Assembly: GCA_002421565.1 (NCBI GenBank)
Contig: DIKC01000014.1
Coordinates: 1-19,699 of the forward strand
Source: Desulfobulbaceae bacterium UBA5628
GTDB lineage: Bacteria; Desulfobacterota; Desulfobulbia; Desulfobulbales; Desulfurivibrionaceae
Length of the DNA stretch: 19,699 nt
Reading direction: 5' to 3'
The position numbers were made by a program, and so were the translations under genes. Shown here piece after piece: positions 1 through 7,399 of the stretch. The notes under the pieces were generated by a model that ran no database searches, was not told where the DNA came from, and saw nothing but the letters and a program-made list of their open reading frames with translations. Each line of letters starts with the position of its first letter. Position 1 is the first letter of the stretch.

Positions 1-1862
1 AGATCCCGTTCCGGCGGGGCGGCAAAAAGGCTGAAGAGGCGGACGGTGTCGGCCCCGTAGCGTTCAATCAGCTCGTTGGGGTCCACCACGTTGCCCTTGG
101 ATTTGCTCATCTTGGCCCCGTCCTTGATCACCATTCCCTGGGTGAGGAGGTTGGTGAAGGGCTCGTCGATGGTCAGCCAGCCCAGGTCGCGCAGGGCCTT
201 GGTGAAGAAGCGGGCGTAAAGCAGGTGGAGAATGGCGTGTTCGACCCCGCCGATGTACTGGTCCACCGGCAGCCAGTGGTTGGCCTCTTCCGGGGCGAGC
301 GGGGTGTCGGTGCGGCCGGGGCAGGTGTAGCGGGCAAAATACCAGGAAGACTCGACAAAGGTGTCCATGGTATCGGTCTCCCGCCGGGCCTCGCCGCCGC
401 AATCCGGGCAGGTGACCCGGATGAAGCTCTCCAGTGAGTGAAGCGGCGATTTGCCCGACTGGTCGAAGCTTACTTCGGTGGGCAAGGTGACCGGCAGTTG
501 TGCTTGCGGCACCGGCCTGGCCCCGCAACGCTGGCAATGGATGATGGGAATGGGGGCGCCCCAGTAACGCTGGCGGGAGATGCCCCAGTCCCGCAGGCGG
601 TAGGTGATCCGTTCCCGGCCCCAGCCCTGGACTTGGGCCTGTTTGGTGATTTCCTGCTTGGCTGTTTCCGAGGCCAGGCCGGTGAAGGGGCCGGAATCAA
701 CCAAGCGGCCGGGGCCTTCCCAGGCCGCTACCAGGGCGCCCGGATCGAGTGGCCGATCCTCCGGCTGGATCACCACCCGGATCGGGATATTATATTGGCG
801 GGCAAATTCAAAATCGCGCTGATCGTGGGCCGGCACCGCCATCACCGCGCCGGTGCCGTATTCCATCAGGACGAAATTGGCGGCATAGACCGGCAATCTG
901 TCGCCGGTAAAGGGATTGCGGCAGTAACCGCCGGTGAAGACCCCTTCCTTGGGCAGTTCGTCGCCCGGTTTCTGGCGGCGGCGGGCAATGGCGGTGCGTT
1001 CGGCAAAGGCCCGCAGTTCCGCTTCCCGGCCGCTGGCCCGCCCCAGTTCCGCGACCAGGGGGTGTTCCGGCGCCATTGACATGAAGGTGGCGCCAAAGAC
1101 GGTGTCCGGCCGGGTGGTGAAAACTTGCAGCACCCGGTCGCTGCCTTCCACCGGAAACTCCAGTTCCGCCCCGATGCTCTTACCGATCCAGTTGCGCTGC
1201 ATGGTCAGCACTTTTTCCGGCCAGCCGGTGAGTTTATCGCAACCGGCCAGCAGTTCCTCGGCGTAATCGGTGATCTTCAGGAACCAGCCGTTCATCTTCC
1301 GGGGCAGCACCGCCTGATCGCAACGCCAGCAGGCGCCATTGATTACCTGCTCGTTGGCCAGCACCGTCTGGCAGCTCTCGCACCAGTTGACCGTGGTTAC
1401 CTTCTGGTAGGCCAGCCCTTTTTCGTACATCTGGAGGAAAAAAAGCTGCTCCCAGCGGTAATAGCCGGGGTCGCAGGTGGCCAGTTCCCGGTCCCAGTCG
1501 TAGCTCAGGCCCAGGCGCTGGAGCTGGCCCCGCATGTAATCGATGTTTTCGTAGGTCCACTTGGCGGGATGGGTGCGGTTTTTGATCGCCGCGTTTTCCG
1601 CCGGCAGGCCGAAGGCGTCCCAGCCCATCGGGTGCAGCACGTTGAAGCCGCGCGCCTTGCGATAGCGCGCGATGGCGTCGCCGATCGTGTAGTTGCGGAC
1701 ATGCCCCATGTGAATCCGGCCGGAAGGATAGGGGAACATCTCAAGCACGTAGTACTTGGGCCGGGTCGGGTCGGGGGTCGCCTTGAAGGTGCGTTCCCGC
1801 AGCCAGTGGTCGCGCCATTTCCGCTCGATGGCAGCGAAATCGTATCGGTTTTCTTCGCTCAT
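1..1862 (-). CDS. leuS: Leucyl-tRNA synthetase, N-terminal 620 codons (3' end outside window)
   Basis: This is a class I aminoacyl-tRNA synthetase that charges tRNA-Leu with leucine in the cytoplasm. The protein begins [16 protein letters not shown]. It carries the HIGH-type signature as HMGH at residues 51-54, after FPYPSGR. A zinc-type cysteine cluster (CESC...CWRC) follows at about residues 145-165, then a long CP1 editing insertion containing TTRPDT and a [15 protein letters not shown] stretch. A second cysteine-pair knuckle (CQRC...CPDC) comes after it. The catalytic KMSKS loop is at residues 584-588. Bacterial LeuRS is usually about 820-870 residues, so the anticodon-binding and C-terminal domains lie beyond the left edge. 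The ATG at 1862 fits the family N-terminus, although no strong Shine-Dalgarno is seen. It lies 97 bp downstream of dnaB on the same strand. Confidence 0.97.
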   Translation of the reverse strand, partial: MSEENRYDFAAIERKWRDHWLRERTFKATPDPTRPKYYVLEMFPYPSGRIHMGHVRNYTIGDAIARYRKARGFNVLHPMGWDAFGLPAENAAIKNRTHPAKWTYENIDYMRGQLQRLGLSYDWDRELATCDPGYYRWEQLFFLQMYEKGLAYQKVTTVNWCESCQTVLANEQVINGACWRCDQAVLPRKMNGWFLKITDYAEELLAGCDKLTGWPEKVLTMQRNWIGKSIGAELEFPVEGSDRVLQVFTTRPDTVFGATFMSMAPEHPLVAELGRASGREAELRAFAERTAIARRRQKPGDELPKEGVFTGGYCRNPFTGDRLPVYAANFVLMEYGTGAVMAVPAHDQRDFEFARQYNIPIRVVIQPEDRPLDPGALVAAWEGPGRLVDSGPFTGLASETAKQEITKQAQVQGWGRERITYRLRDWGISRQRYWGAPIPIIHCQRCGARPVPQAQLPVTLPTEVSFDQSGKSPLHSLESFIRVTCPDCGGEARRETDTMDTFVESSWYFARYTCPGRTDTPLAPEEANHWLPVDQYIGGVEHAILHLLYARFFTKALRDLGWLTIDEPFTNLLTQGMVIKDGAKMSKSKGNVVDPNELIERYGADTVRLFSLFAAPPERD

Positions 1863-1880
1863 GGGATGGGTATCAGCCTT

Positions 1881-1886
1881 ATTATA
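1881..1886 (-). promoter_or_regulatory. Candidate -10 box upstream of leuS
   Basis: Reading on the minus strand there is a perfect TATAAT about 19 bases before the leuS ATG, followed by AAGGCTGA. No good -35 hexamer lies 16-18 bases upstream. If used, it would give a very short 5' leader of roughly 12-14 bases. It could give leuS its own transcript in addition to read-through from dnaB. Confidence 0.35.
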
Positions 1887-1924
1887 CGGTTTTCGATGAT
1901 CCCGCCTTTTACCTGACCGCCGCT

Positions 1925-1947
1925 CAAAAAACAACCGCTAAGCGCGG
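1925..1947 (-). terminator. Weak terminator-like hairpin after dnaB
   Basis: On the minus strand the sequence CCGC-GCTTA-GCGG forms a 4-bp GC stem followed by TTGTTTTTT. The stem is short, so termination would be partial at best. Its place in the dnaB-leuS gap fits attenuation between the ribosomal/replication operon and leuS. Confidence 0.35.
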
Positions 1948-1958
1948 AGAATGCACGG

Positions 1959-3338
1959 TTAATCCGGGGGCAGGGAGGCGTAATCCTGCCGGGCCAGGTT
2001 TTCAAAGGTGGTGAAGCGGTCGAGGAATGCCAGTTCGACGGTGCCGGTGGGGCCGTTGCGCTGCTTGCCGATGATCAGTTCGGCGATTCCCCGCTTGGGA
2101 TTGTCTTCCGCCTTGTTGTATACCTCGTCCCGGTAAATGAAGCAGATCACGTCCGCATCCTGTTCGATTGCTCCGGATTCGCGCAGATCGGAGAGCTGGG
2201 GTCGTTTGTTGGGGCGGCTTTCCAGGCTGCGGTTGAGCTGGGAGAGGGCCAGGACCGGGATATGGAGTTCCTTGGCCATTGCCTTGAGCGAACGGGAAAT
2301 TTCGCTGATCTCCTGCTCCCGGGACTGGACGTTGCTGCGGCCCCGCATCAACTGGAGGTAATCGACCACCAGCAGGCCGATGTTGTGTTCGGTTTTCAGG
2401 CGGCGCGCCTTGGCCCGCAGTTCGAGGACGGTGATCGCCGGGGTGTCGTCGATGTAGATCGGGGTATCGAGGAGCATGTTGTAGGCCCGGGTCAGCTTGG
2501 GCCAGTCCTGCTCCTTGAGAAAGCCGGTGCGCAAGCGCTGGGCGTCCACCCGGCTTACCGAGCAGAGCATCCGCAGCCCCAGTTGTTCCTTGGACATTTC
2601 CAGGCTGAAGATGCCCACCGGCACCTTGTGGATCATGGAGACGTGCTGGACGATGTTCATCGCCAGGGCGGTTTTGCCCATGCTGGGGCGGGCCGCCAGT
2701 ATTATCAGGTCGGAGGGTTGCAGCCCGGCGGTTACTTTGTCCAGGTCGTGGTAGTCGGTGGGCACCCCGGTGACATGTTCCTTGCGTTCGTAGAGGCTTT
2801 CCACGTGCTTGAAGGTGGCGCTGATTACCGACTTCATCGGCCAGTAGGACTGGGCGCTCTTGGAACGGGAAATCTCGAAGATGGTCTGCTCGACCTCGTC
2901 CAACAGGGCGTCGATGTCGTCCTGTTCCTCGTAGCAGCGGCCGGCGATTTCGGTGCTGGTGCGGATCAGCCGCCGCAGGATCGCCTTGTCGCGGACGATT
3001 TTGGCGTAATGATTGATATTGGAGGCCACCGGCACCAGATCGGTGAGGGAGGCGAGATAGGCGGGGCCTCCCACCTCGTCGAGCTTGCGGGCGTCCCGCA
3101 GGTGGTTGCCGACGGTGATGAAATCCAGCGGTTCGCTCTTTTCAAAGAGAACGATCATGCTGGTGAAGATGTGGCGATGGGCGTCGCGGTAGAAGTCTTC
3201 CGGGGTCAGCAGCTCGGCGGCGCGGGCCATGGCCCCGGCCTGCTGGAGAACGGAGCCCAGCACGCACTGCTCGGCCTCGATGTTCTGGGGCGGCAGCCGA
3301 TGGATACCGGTGCTGACTGGGCCGGGCGCGCTTTCCAT
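1959..3338 (-). CDS. dnaB: Replicative DNA helicase DnaB
   Basis: This is the hexameric 5'-3' replicative helicase that unwinds DNA at the fork and recruits primase. The 459-residue product matches the usual family length and has no intein insertion. The N-terminal helical domain starts at about residue 14 (LPPQNIEAEQCVLGS). The RecA-like domain has a Walker A motif ARPSMGKTA at residues 216-224, a Walker B motif (LLVVDYLQLM), and the later QLNRSLE and SDLRESGAIEQDAD motifs. The chosen ATG at 3338 (MESAPGPV) has GGGAG about 10 bases upstream. An in-frame upstream extension of 64 codons runs through rplI in another frame and is unlike any DnaB, so it was rejected. The gene is 25 bp downstream of rplI, as the last gene of the rpsF operon. 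Confidence 0.97.
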   Translation of the reverse strand: MESAPGPVSTGIHRLPPQNIEAEQCVLGSVLQQAGAMARAAELLTPEDFYRDAHRHIFTSMIVLFEKSEPLDFITVGNHLRDARKLDEVGGPAYLASLTDLVPVASNINHYAKIVRDKAILRRLIRTSTEIAGRCYEEQDDIDALLDEVEQTIFEISRSKSAQSYWPMKSVISATFKHVESLYERKEHVTGVPTDYHDLDKVTAGLQPSDLIILAARPSMGKTALAMNIVQHVSMIHKVPVGIFSLEMSKEQLGLRMLCSVSRVDAQRLRTGFLKEQDWPKLTRAYNMLLDTPIYIDDTPAITVLELRAKARRLKTEHNIGLLVVDYLQLMRGRSNVQSREQEISEISRSLKAMAKELHIPVLALSQLNRSLESRPNKRPQLSDLRESGAIEQDADVICFIYRDEVYNKAEDNPKRGIAELIIGKQRNGPTGTVELAFLDRFTTFENLARQDYASLPPD

Positions 3339-3363
3339 AAAGGGGCACTCCCAGAGGGAAAGG

Positions 3364-3822
3364 TTACGCTTCCTCGGCGGCGAGCGGAACCACTTCGACC
3401 TTGATTTCGGCGGTGACCTGGTAACCGGCCTTGTAAGGCACCAAATGGCTGCCCAAGGTCTTGATCGGCTCGTCGAGGACGATTTTCTTGCGATCCACCG
3501 CGATCCCCAGCGCTTCCAGGGCGGCGGCAATATCGGCCCCGGTCACCGAGCCGTAAAGCTTGTTGTCCTCGCCGGTGCGTTGGGCGATGGTGACGGTGGC
3601 CCCGGCGATCTTCTTGGCCAGACCTTCGGAGCTCTTGCGCTGTTCCGCCTTGCGGGCGGCAATGGCGGCCCGCTGCTTTTCCAGCACCGCGATGTTGCCG
3701 GGGGTGGCAAGAGTGGCTTTTTGTCGCGGAACCAGATAGTTCCGGCCGTAGCCCGGCTTTACCTTGACGATATCGCCTTCTTCGCCAAGGGTGTCGATGG
3801 TTTCCTTGAGAATAACTTTCAT
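3364..3822 (-). CDS. rplI: 50S ribosomal protein L9
   Basis: Two-domain ribosomal protein that binds 23S rRNA near the L1 stalk base. The 152-residue product starts MKVILKETIDTLGEEGDIVKVKPGYGRNYLVP, the typical L9 N-domain with its conserved GYGRNYLVP segment at about 24-32. A charged central helix (about 45-75) and a C-terminal domain beginning near residue 77 follow. GGAGG stands 7 bases before the ATG. It sits between the DUF2232 gene (27 bp gap) and dnaB (25 bp gap), the common bacterial order. The protein ends in a short acidic/alanine tail (AAEEA). Confidence 0.96.
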   Translation of the reverse strand: MKVILKETIDTLGEEGDIVKVKPGYGRNYLVPRQKATLATPGNIAVLEKQRAAIAARKAEQRKSSEGLAKKIAGATVTIAQRTGEDNKLYGSVTGADIAAALEALGIAVDRKKIVLDEPIKTLGSHLVPYKAGYQVTAEIKVEVVPLAAEEA

Positions 3823-3849
3823 TGTGGTGCCTCCGTTTTTCCTAACTCT

Positions 3850-4806
3850 TTATTGTTCCCGTTGCCGGGCGAGTAAGCGTTGCCGAAAATCCAGCCAGAC
3901 ATCGGCGATCCCCAGGCCGGCCACCAGGATGATGCCGTAAACCTGAAAAATTATCAGGGCATAAAGCAGGCCCCGCAACAAGGGCGGCAGCCGCCAGTGG
4001 GCCAGCAGGGCGGTCATGATCGCCACTCCCTGCATGAAATAAAGCAGCCCGCAGACCAGCAGGAGATTAAGCCCGATGGTGGCCAGGGGCTCGCTCGGCA
4101 GCAACAGGCTCAATCCCGCCCCGATCAGCGGCCAGATAAAGGTCTCCGGCAGCCGCCAGTGGCGGAAATCCGGCCAGGTTGCCGCCTCCGGCCGGTGTTG
4201 CTTCAGCAGCCAGTGGCTCATGGTGAGATTGAACCACACGGTGCAGATCAGCGAACTGAAAAACAGCCCCGGCAAGGCCTTGGCCATGAAATCTCGCACC
4301 GCCGTAAGGGTGTCTTCCAGTTCCCGAGCCGTCTCCGCCGGTAAATCTTTGCTCCCCTGGGCCACGACCGCGGCCATCCCTTGATCCAGGCTGTGGCGGA
4401 GGGCCTGGTAAGGCGTCATGCCGCCGTCGCTGCCCTGGATCATGCCCAGCAGCAACCAAATCGTTGCCAGGTAGGCCAGGCCCTTGACCCCGGTCCAGGT
4501 GGGGGTGTGTCCTTGCCGGATGCCTTGGCCGATGATCAGGCCCAGAGGCGCCATCAAGCAGCCGAACAGCACCAAGGGCAGAGCGCCGACGATCAGGGCG
4601 ATGACCCCGGCCAGCCCCACGGCGGCCAGGAGCGCGGCCAGCCCCGGACGTCGCGGTAAAGTTATCTGGTGGTAGGCCACCACCAATGGGATCAGGCTGT
4701 GCAGCCAGATCGTTCCCGGAGCCAGAACCGGCAGCGCCAAGGGCGTTGCCTGGAGGATGACCGCCCGGAGCAGGGAAAAATCAACGGGTTTGCCGTACGC
4801 GGTCAC
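3850..4806 (-). CDS. DUF2232 (YybS-like) integral membrane protein
   Basis: This 318-residue polytopic membrane protein has roughly seven to eight hydrophobic segments, at about residues 12-45, 55-95, 106-122, 170-190, 225-265 and 280-303. They are separated by a hydrophilic loop at about 124-168 that contains charged residues. The C-terminal hydrophobic helix followed by GLGIADVWLDFRQRL is characteristic of DUF2232. The family's biochemical role is not established. Position between rpsR and rplI is a recurring arrangement in Deltaproteobacteria-like genomes and is the main support for the family call. The start is a GTG at 4806, with only a weak ribosome-binding site (CAGG), 15 bp after rpsR. 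Weak initiation may keep a membrane protein low inside a ribosomal operon (inference). Confidence 0.85.
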   Translation of the reverse strand: MTAYGKPVDFSLLRAVILQATPLALPVLAPGTIWLHSLIPLVVAYHQITLPRRPGLAALLAAVGLAGVIALIVGALPLVLFGCLMAPLGLIIGQGIRQGHTPTWTGVKGLAYLATIWLLLGMIQGSDGGMTPYQALRHSLDQGMAAVVAQGSKDLPAETARELEDTLTAVRDFMAKALPGLFFSSLICTVWFNLTMSHWLLKQHRPEAATWPDFRHWRLPETFIWPLIGAGLSLLLPSEPLATIGLNLLLVCGLLYFMQGVAIMTALLAHWRLPPLLRGLLYALIIFQVYGIILVAGLGIADVWLDFRQRLLARQREQ

Positions 4807-4821
4807 CGGCCTGGCTTTGTT

Positions 4822-5061
4822 TTACAGATACGGGTTGCCGGAGTACGGCAGGAGCGCGATCTGCCGGGCCCGCTTGATCGCTTCGCACAACAGGCGCTGG
4901 TGCTTGGCGCAGTTGCCGTAAATCCGGCGGGGGATGATCTTGCCCCGTTCGGTTAAAAAGCTGCGCAGGGTCTTGACATCCTTGTAGTCGATGACCGCAT
5001 CCTTCTCGGTACAGAAACGGCACACCTTGCGGCGGCCGAAAAATTTCTTGCGCTTGATCAT
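4822..5061 (-). CDS. rpsR: 30S ribosomal protein S18, cysteine-bearing form
   Basis: Small-subunit protein that forms a heterodimer with S6 on the 16S rRNA platform. The 79-residue product starts [17 protein letters not shown]. It contains [22 protein letters not shown] and a basic C-terminal helix ([13 protein letters not shown]), which are hallmarks of S18. The CRFC pair and the later NCAKH cysteine/histidine match the C+ (potential zinc-binding) type of S18 rather than the cysteine-less paralogue (inference from residues). The gene lies 38 bp after rpsF and 15 bp before the DUF2232 gene in the same operon. Confidence 0.96.
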   Translation of the reverse strand: MIKRKKFFGRRKVCRFCTEKDAVIDYKDVKTLRSFLTERGKIIPRRIYGNCAKHQRLLCEAIKRARQIALLPYSGNPYL

Positions 5062-5099
5062 GGTACTTATCCTCGATTTTTAGATGGCTGGGGGTCGGT

Positions 5100-5438
5100 T
5101 CAGGCCGCGGCGCTTTCCGCTTCCTCTTCCTGTTCGGCCGGAACCGGAGCGCCGCCCGGGGCGATGAGGCGGATCGTGAGGTATTTGAGGATCCGGTCGT
5201 CGATCCGCAGCAGCCGTTCCATTTCCTTGACTCCATCCGGCGCGGCGCTGAAGCGGAGGAGGAGATAAAAGCCCTGCTGTTCTTTTTTGATGGGATAGGC
5301 GAGTTTTTTCAGTCCCCACTTGTCGACCCCGGCCAGGTCGCCGTTAAGCGCCCCGGTGCATTTGTCGATGATGGTGGTGAGTTCGCCTTCCCCGGCGAAA
5401 CCGGGGCGGACAATGATGACGCTTTCGTAATGACGCAT
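5100..5438 (-). CDS. rpsF: 30S ribosomal protein S6
   Basis: S6 pairs with S18 in the platform of the 30S subunit. The 112-residue product begins MRHYESVIIVRPGFAGEGE, the typical S6 beta-alpha start. It continues with GLKKLAYPIKKEQQGFYLLLRF and LLRIDDRILKYLTIRL. The C-terminus is a short acidic/alanine tail (EQEEEAESAAA), common in S6. The ATG at 5438 has a strong AAGGAGG ribosome-binding site 5 bases upstream. A longer in-frame extension to about 5549 would cover the leader hairpins and promoter and was rejected. This is the first gene of the rpsF-rpsR-DUF2232-rplI-dnaB transcript. Confidence 0.96.
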   Translation of the reverse strand: MRHYESVIIVRPGFAGEGELTTIIDKCTGALNGDLAGVDKWGLKKLAYPIKKEQQGFYLLLRFSAAPDGVKEMERLLRIDDRILKYLTIRLIAPGGAPVPAEQEEEAESAAA

Positions 5439-5464
5439 GGTATCCTCCTTATGGGCATGCGGCC

Positions 5465-5522
5465 CGCTTTCTCCCGGCAGGAGAGAGCGAGCAAAGAGGT
5501 CTTGGCGGACGGGGGGGCCCGT
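5465..5522 (-). promoter_or_regulatory. Structured 5' leader of rpsF, candidate S6:S18 autoregulatory RNA
   Basis: The untranslated leader of rpsF contains two hairpins on the minus strand. The proximal one (5465-5489) pairs CGCU and UCUCC with GGAGA and AGCG, around a single C-A mismatch, and closes a UGCCG loop. It ends about 15 bases before the AAGGAGG site. The distal one (5509-5522) pairs ACGGG with CCCGU around a CCCC loop. Bacterial rpsF leaders are known to carry an RNA motif, with a conserved CCG element, bound by the S6:S18 dimer. The CCG in this loop makes the proximal hairpin a plausible example. The match is by eye and not a covariance-model hit. Confidence 0.45.
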
Positions 5523-5539
5523 ACGTCGGAAAAGCGGCT

Positions 5540-5569
5540 CTTCTACCACGGCTTACGGGGTTCTGTCAA
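5540..5569 (-). promoter_or_regulatory. Candidate sigma70-type promoter of the rpsF operon
   Basis: On the minus strand a perfect -35 TTGACA (5564-5569) is followed after 18 bases by TAGAAG (5540-5545, four of six consensus positions). The predicted start lies near 5533, about 95 bases before the rpsF ATG. It lies between the mazG stop and rpsF, directly upstream of the structured leader. Confidence 0.6.
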
Positions 5570-5960
5570 GAGGCGGGTTTTTCTTTTCCTCGGCCTTGAT
5601 CGCCAGCCACTGCTCCCGCAACTCCTGTTCCGACTCAATGCGGCGGCCGGCAAAGACATGGGGGTGGCGACGGATCATCTTGGCGGTGATTTCCTCAATC
5701 ACTTCCTTGAGGTTGAAGGCGTTTTGTTCGGCGTAGAGATTGGCGAGAAAAACGATCTGGAACAGCAAGTCCCCCAACTCCTCCCGGATATGCTCATGAT
5801 CATCCTGGGCAATGGCCTCCAGCAACTCATGGGTCTCTTCCAGAAGGTAGCTTTTAAAGGTGGTCGGGGTCTGCTTGCGATCCCAAGGGCAGCCGTCCGG
5901 AGCCCGCAGGCGGGTGACGATGGCAACCAGTTGTTCAAAGGCAACGCCGTTTGCTTCCAT
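5553..5960 (-). CDS. mazG: Single-domain MazG-type nucleotide pyrophosphohydrolase
   Basis: This all-alpha NTP pyrophosphatase hydrolyses (d)NTPs to NMP and PPi, and is associated with nucleotide-pool cleaning or the stringent response in the family. The 135-residue product shows the MazG signature RAPDGCPWDRKQT at 19-31. The metal-binding pattern EExxE is at 41-45 and ExxD at 61-64, followed by KMIRRHPHVF. E. coli-type MazG is about 260 residues with two domains. Only the first is present here, with a charged tail ending at a normal stop, so it is a short form rather than an obvious truncation. The ATG at 5960 lacks a visible ribosome-binding site. It lies upstream of the rpsF promoter on the same strand. 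Confidence 0.9.
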   Translation of the reverse strand: MEANGVAFEQLVAIVTRLRAPDGCPWDRKQTPTTFKSYLLEETHELLEAIAQDDHEHIREELGDLLFQIVFLANLYAEQNAFNLKEVIEEITAKMIRRHPHVFAGRRIESEQELREQWLAIKAEEKKNPPLDRTP

Positions 5961-6189
5961 TGAAAGATACTCTTGTTTTAGGGGATGAGGTGATTTTGCC
6001 GGCCAACCTAACCGGGGTCGTTCCTTTTGGCAAGCGTCTTCCGGTCGCTTGCTTCCGGGCGGGAATTTTTGTTGATATATTTTCTCGGCAACGGGGAGGG
6101 CACAAGGCGCTTTCCCTTGGCAGGCTTGGGAAAACTCCTAACCTCCCCTTAGGTTGACTTGGAGGATGTTTGATGTTATATTTATTGTC
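5961..6189. other. Non-coding stretch between mazG and the IS element
   Basis: No convincing gene is seen here. A short plus-strand open frame (about 5951-6157, TTG start, no ribosome-binding site) has no recognisable family. Two small inverted repeats are visible: TTTCCC/GGGAAA with an 11-base spacer (6111-6133) and AACCT/AGGTT with a 6-base spacer (6140-6155). No clear mazG promoter was found. Confidence 0.5.
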
Positions 6190-6212
6190 TCCGCTTGGGA
6201 GGGTTAAAACCC

Positions 6213-6227
6213 CCACCTTTCAGGTGG
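6213..6227 (+). repeat. Left-end subterminal hairpin of the IS200-type element
   Basis: A 6-bp perfect stem, CCACCT pairing with AGGTGG, with a TTC loop. Just before it, GGGTTAAAACCC (6201-6212) is a second small palindrome. The position about 34 bases before the tnpA ATG means the folded mRNA could also restrain translation, as is known for IS200 (inference). Confidence 0.75.
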
Positions 6228-6260
6228 CAGCTTTAGCGCAGATTGTCTACGATAGAGGCC

Positions 6261-6698
6261 ATGACCTACCGGCATGGCTCTCATACGGTTTTCACGATTC
6301 ACCTGCATCTGGTATGGATCACGAAGTACCGGAAGAAAGTATTGGTTGACAGCGTTGCCCTTCGGTTGCGGGACATGATCCGCGAGATATGTCAGAGCGA
6401 GGGGGTTGACATCATCAAAGGGCATGTATCGCAGGATCATATCCACCTGTTTGTCTCGCTTCCGCCGCAGGTGACGATCAGCCGCCTTGTACAAAGGTTG
6501 AAGGGCAAAACCTCGTTCAAATTGCTGAATGAATTTCCACATTTGCGCAAGACGTATTGGGGTCGGCATTTTTGGGCGCGGGGGTATTTCTGCTGTAGTA
6601 GCGGCAATGTTACCGATGATGTGATCGAGCGGTATATTGAGGGCCAAGATGTCACCTCCGACGACAATTTCAAGGTAGATGGTGAGCAGTCGGCGTAG
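6261..6698 (+). CDS. tnpA: IS200/IS605-family Y1 transposase TnpA
   Basis: This HUH/Y1 single-strand transposase cuts and joins hairpin-marked DNA ends through a covalent tyrosine intermediate. The 145-residue product has the family start YRHGSHTVFTIHLHLVWITKYRKKVL. The HUH metal site is H60-I-H62 (DHIHLFVSLPP), with LKGKTSFKL at 80-88 and WGRHFWARGYFC at 100-111. The catalytic tyrosine is Y125 in RYIEGQ, with Q129 as the usual helix metal ligand. All key residues are present, so the enzyme may be active. The ATG at 6261 was preferred because homologues begin here and AGAGG precedes it. A TTG at 6243 would add six non-conserved residues. The native end is 12 bases before the right-end repeat. 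Confidence 0.93.
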   Translation: MTYRHGSHTVFTIHLHLVWITKYRKKVLVDSVALRLRDMIREICQSEGVDIIKGHVSQDHIHLFVSLPPQVTISRLVQRLKGKTSFKLLNEFPHLRKTYWGRHFWARGYFCCSSGNVTDDVIERYIEGQDVTSDDNFKVDGEQSA

Positions 6699-6730
6699 CC
6701 GACCCCACCAGCTTTAGCTGTTAACTGAAG

Positions 6731-6750
6731 CCACCGCCTTCAGGCGGTGG
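6731..6750 (+). repeat. Right-end hairpin of the IS200-type element
   Basis: A perfect 8-bp stem CCACCGCC/GGCGGTGG with a TTCA loop, 33 bases after the tnpA stop. This is the structure TnpA would recognise next to the right cleavage site. It might also slow transcription leaving the element. Confidence 0.8.
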
Positions 6751-6872
6751 AGTATTCACTTTTAATTTTTAATCGGTTTTGTTAATAGTTCGGGCGATGG
6801 CGGCTTGCGGTCGGCCCATGGTTTTTTAGTTTACTTTTTAACGTTTTTAATCATTTCAAAAAGGAGTAAATC

Positions 6873-7316
6873 ATGGCTAAGAACATCCCTCTTGAGAAGC
6901 ACAAGGACGTGGCCCGGATCGACCAGGAAAGCAAGCGCACCCACGGCTGGTATGTGCGGGTTCGTTTCCAGGGCAAGACCCATCCCAAATTCTTTTCCGA
7001 CGGCAAGCATGGCGGCCGCTATTCCAGCTTGCTGGCCGCTCTGGCCTGGCGGGATCAGATCGAAAATCAGCTCGGCAAGGTGCGCACCGACAAGCACATC
7101 GTGACGGTGAGCAATACCACCACCGGAGTGGTTGGAGTGCGCCACAACGAGAAGCTCAACCGTTACGAGGTAAGCTGGGTGGATCAGAGCGGCAAGCAGG
7201 GCAAGACCTCTCTTTCCATCCGTAAGCACGGCAAGGATAAGGCCTTTAATCTGGCCTGCCAGATTCGTCAGAAGAAGGAAGCGGAACGGCTCGGCCTGAA
7301 AAGCATGAAAAGGTAA
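6873..7316 (+). CDS. Small protein with two AP2-like DNA-binding units
   Basis: This 147-residue basic protein has two similar segments of about 55 residues. The first (about 13-66) contains THGWYVRVRFQGKTHPKFFSD and ends in a helix (SSLLAALAWRDQIENQ). The second (about 84-139) contains GVVGVRHNEKLNRYEVSW and ends in a helix (AFNLACQIRQKKEAERLG). The GVxG-W-V-x-W strand pattern plus a C-terminal helix resembles the AP2/ERF fold, known in bacteria mostly next to homing endonucleases or as stand-alone putative DNA-binding proteins. No nuclease motif is present. The gene has a strong ribosome-binding site (AAGGAG, 7 bases before ATG), an AT-rich upstream region and its own terminator, so it is probably a well-expressed single gene. 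It is likely a DNA-binding or nucleoid/regulatory protein (inference); target unknown. Confidence 0.75.
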   Translation: MAKNIPLEKHKDVARIDQESKRTHGWYVRVRFQGKTHPKFFSDGKHGGRYSSLLAALAWRDQIENQLGKVRTDKHIVTVSNTTTGVVGVRHNEKLNRYEVSWVDQSGKQGKTSLSIRKHGKDKAFNLACQIRQKKEAERLGLKSMKR

Positions 7317-7351
7317 GCCGGCCCTCTGGCCTTATCATAGAGCAAGATGGC

Positions 7352-7382
7352 AAAAAAGCCGGGACTGGTTCCCGGCTTTTTT
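7352..7382. terminator. Bidirectional Rho-independent terminator
   Basis: A 7-bp stem GCCGGGA (7358-7364) pairs with TCCCGGC (7370-7376) around a CTGGT loop. It is flanked by six A on the left and six T on the right. It can stop transcription of the AP2-like gene (plus) and of the convergent HAD gene, which ends at 7400 (minus). Confidence 0.92.
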
Positions 7383-7399
7383 GCGTCCGGGGTCGGTGG

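Larger units (their letters stand above)
6190..6758 (+). mobile_element. IS200/IS605-family element, tnpA only, with both hairpin ends
   Basis: A compact element of about 0.57 kb carries only a Y1 transposase gene. The left end holds a hairpin CCACCT-TTC-AGGTGG (6213-6227), followed by CAGCTTTAGC (6228-6237). The right end repeats CAGCTTTAGC (6709-6718, itself part of a small palindrome) and has a perfect hairpin CCACCGCC-TTCA-GGCGGTGG (6731-6750), followed by AGTATTCAC. Subterminal imperfect palindromes instead of terminal inverted repeats, and no target duplication, are typical of this family. It moves as single-stranded DNA. The outer boundaries are estimates and could be off by some tens of bases. 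No tnpB is present in the window. Confidence 0.85.

Noticed and set aside
2262..3404. Long plus-strand open frame antisense to dnaB
   Set aside because: It lies entirely opposite DnaB, whose motifs are intact. The translation is Gly/His/Val/Gln-rich with no recognisable domain, a mirror effect of high-GC codon use.
5951..6157. Small plus-strand open frame between mazG and the IS element
   Set aside because: It needs a TTG start without a ribosome-binding site, overlaps the mazG start, and matches no family that I recognise. It could at most be a remnant.
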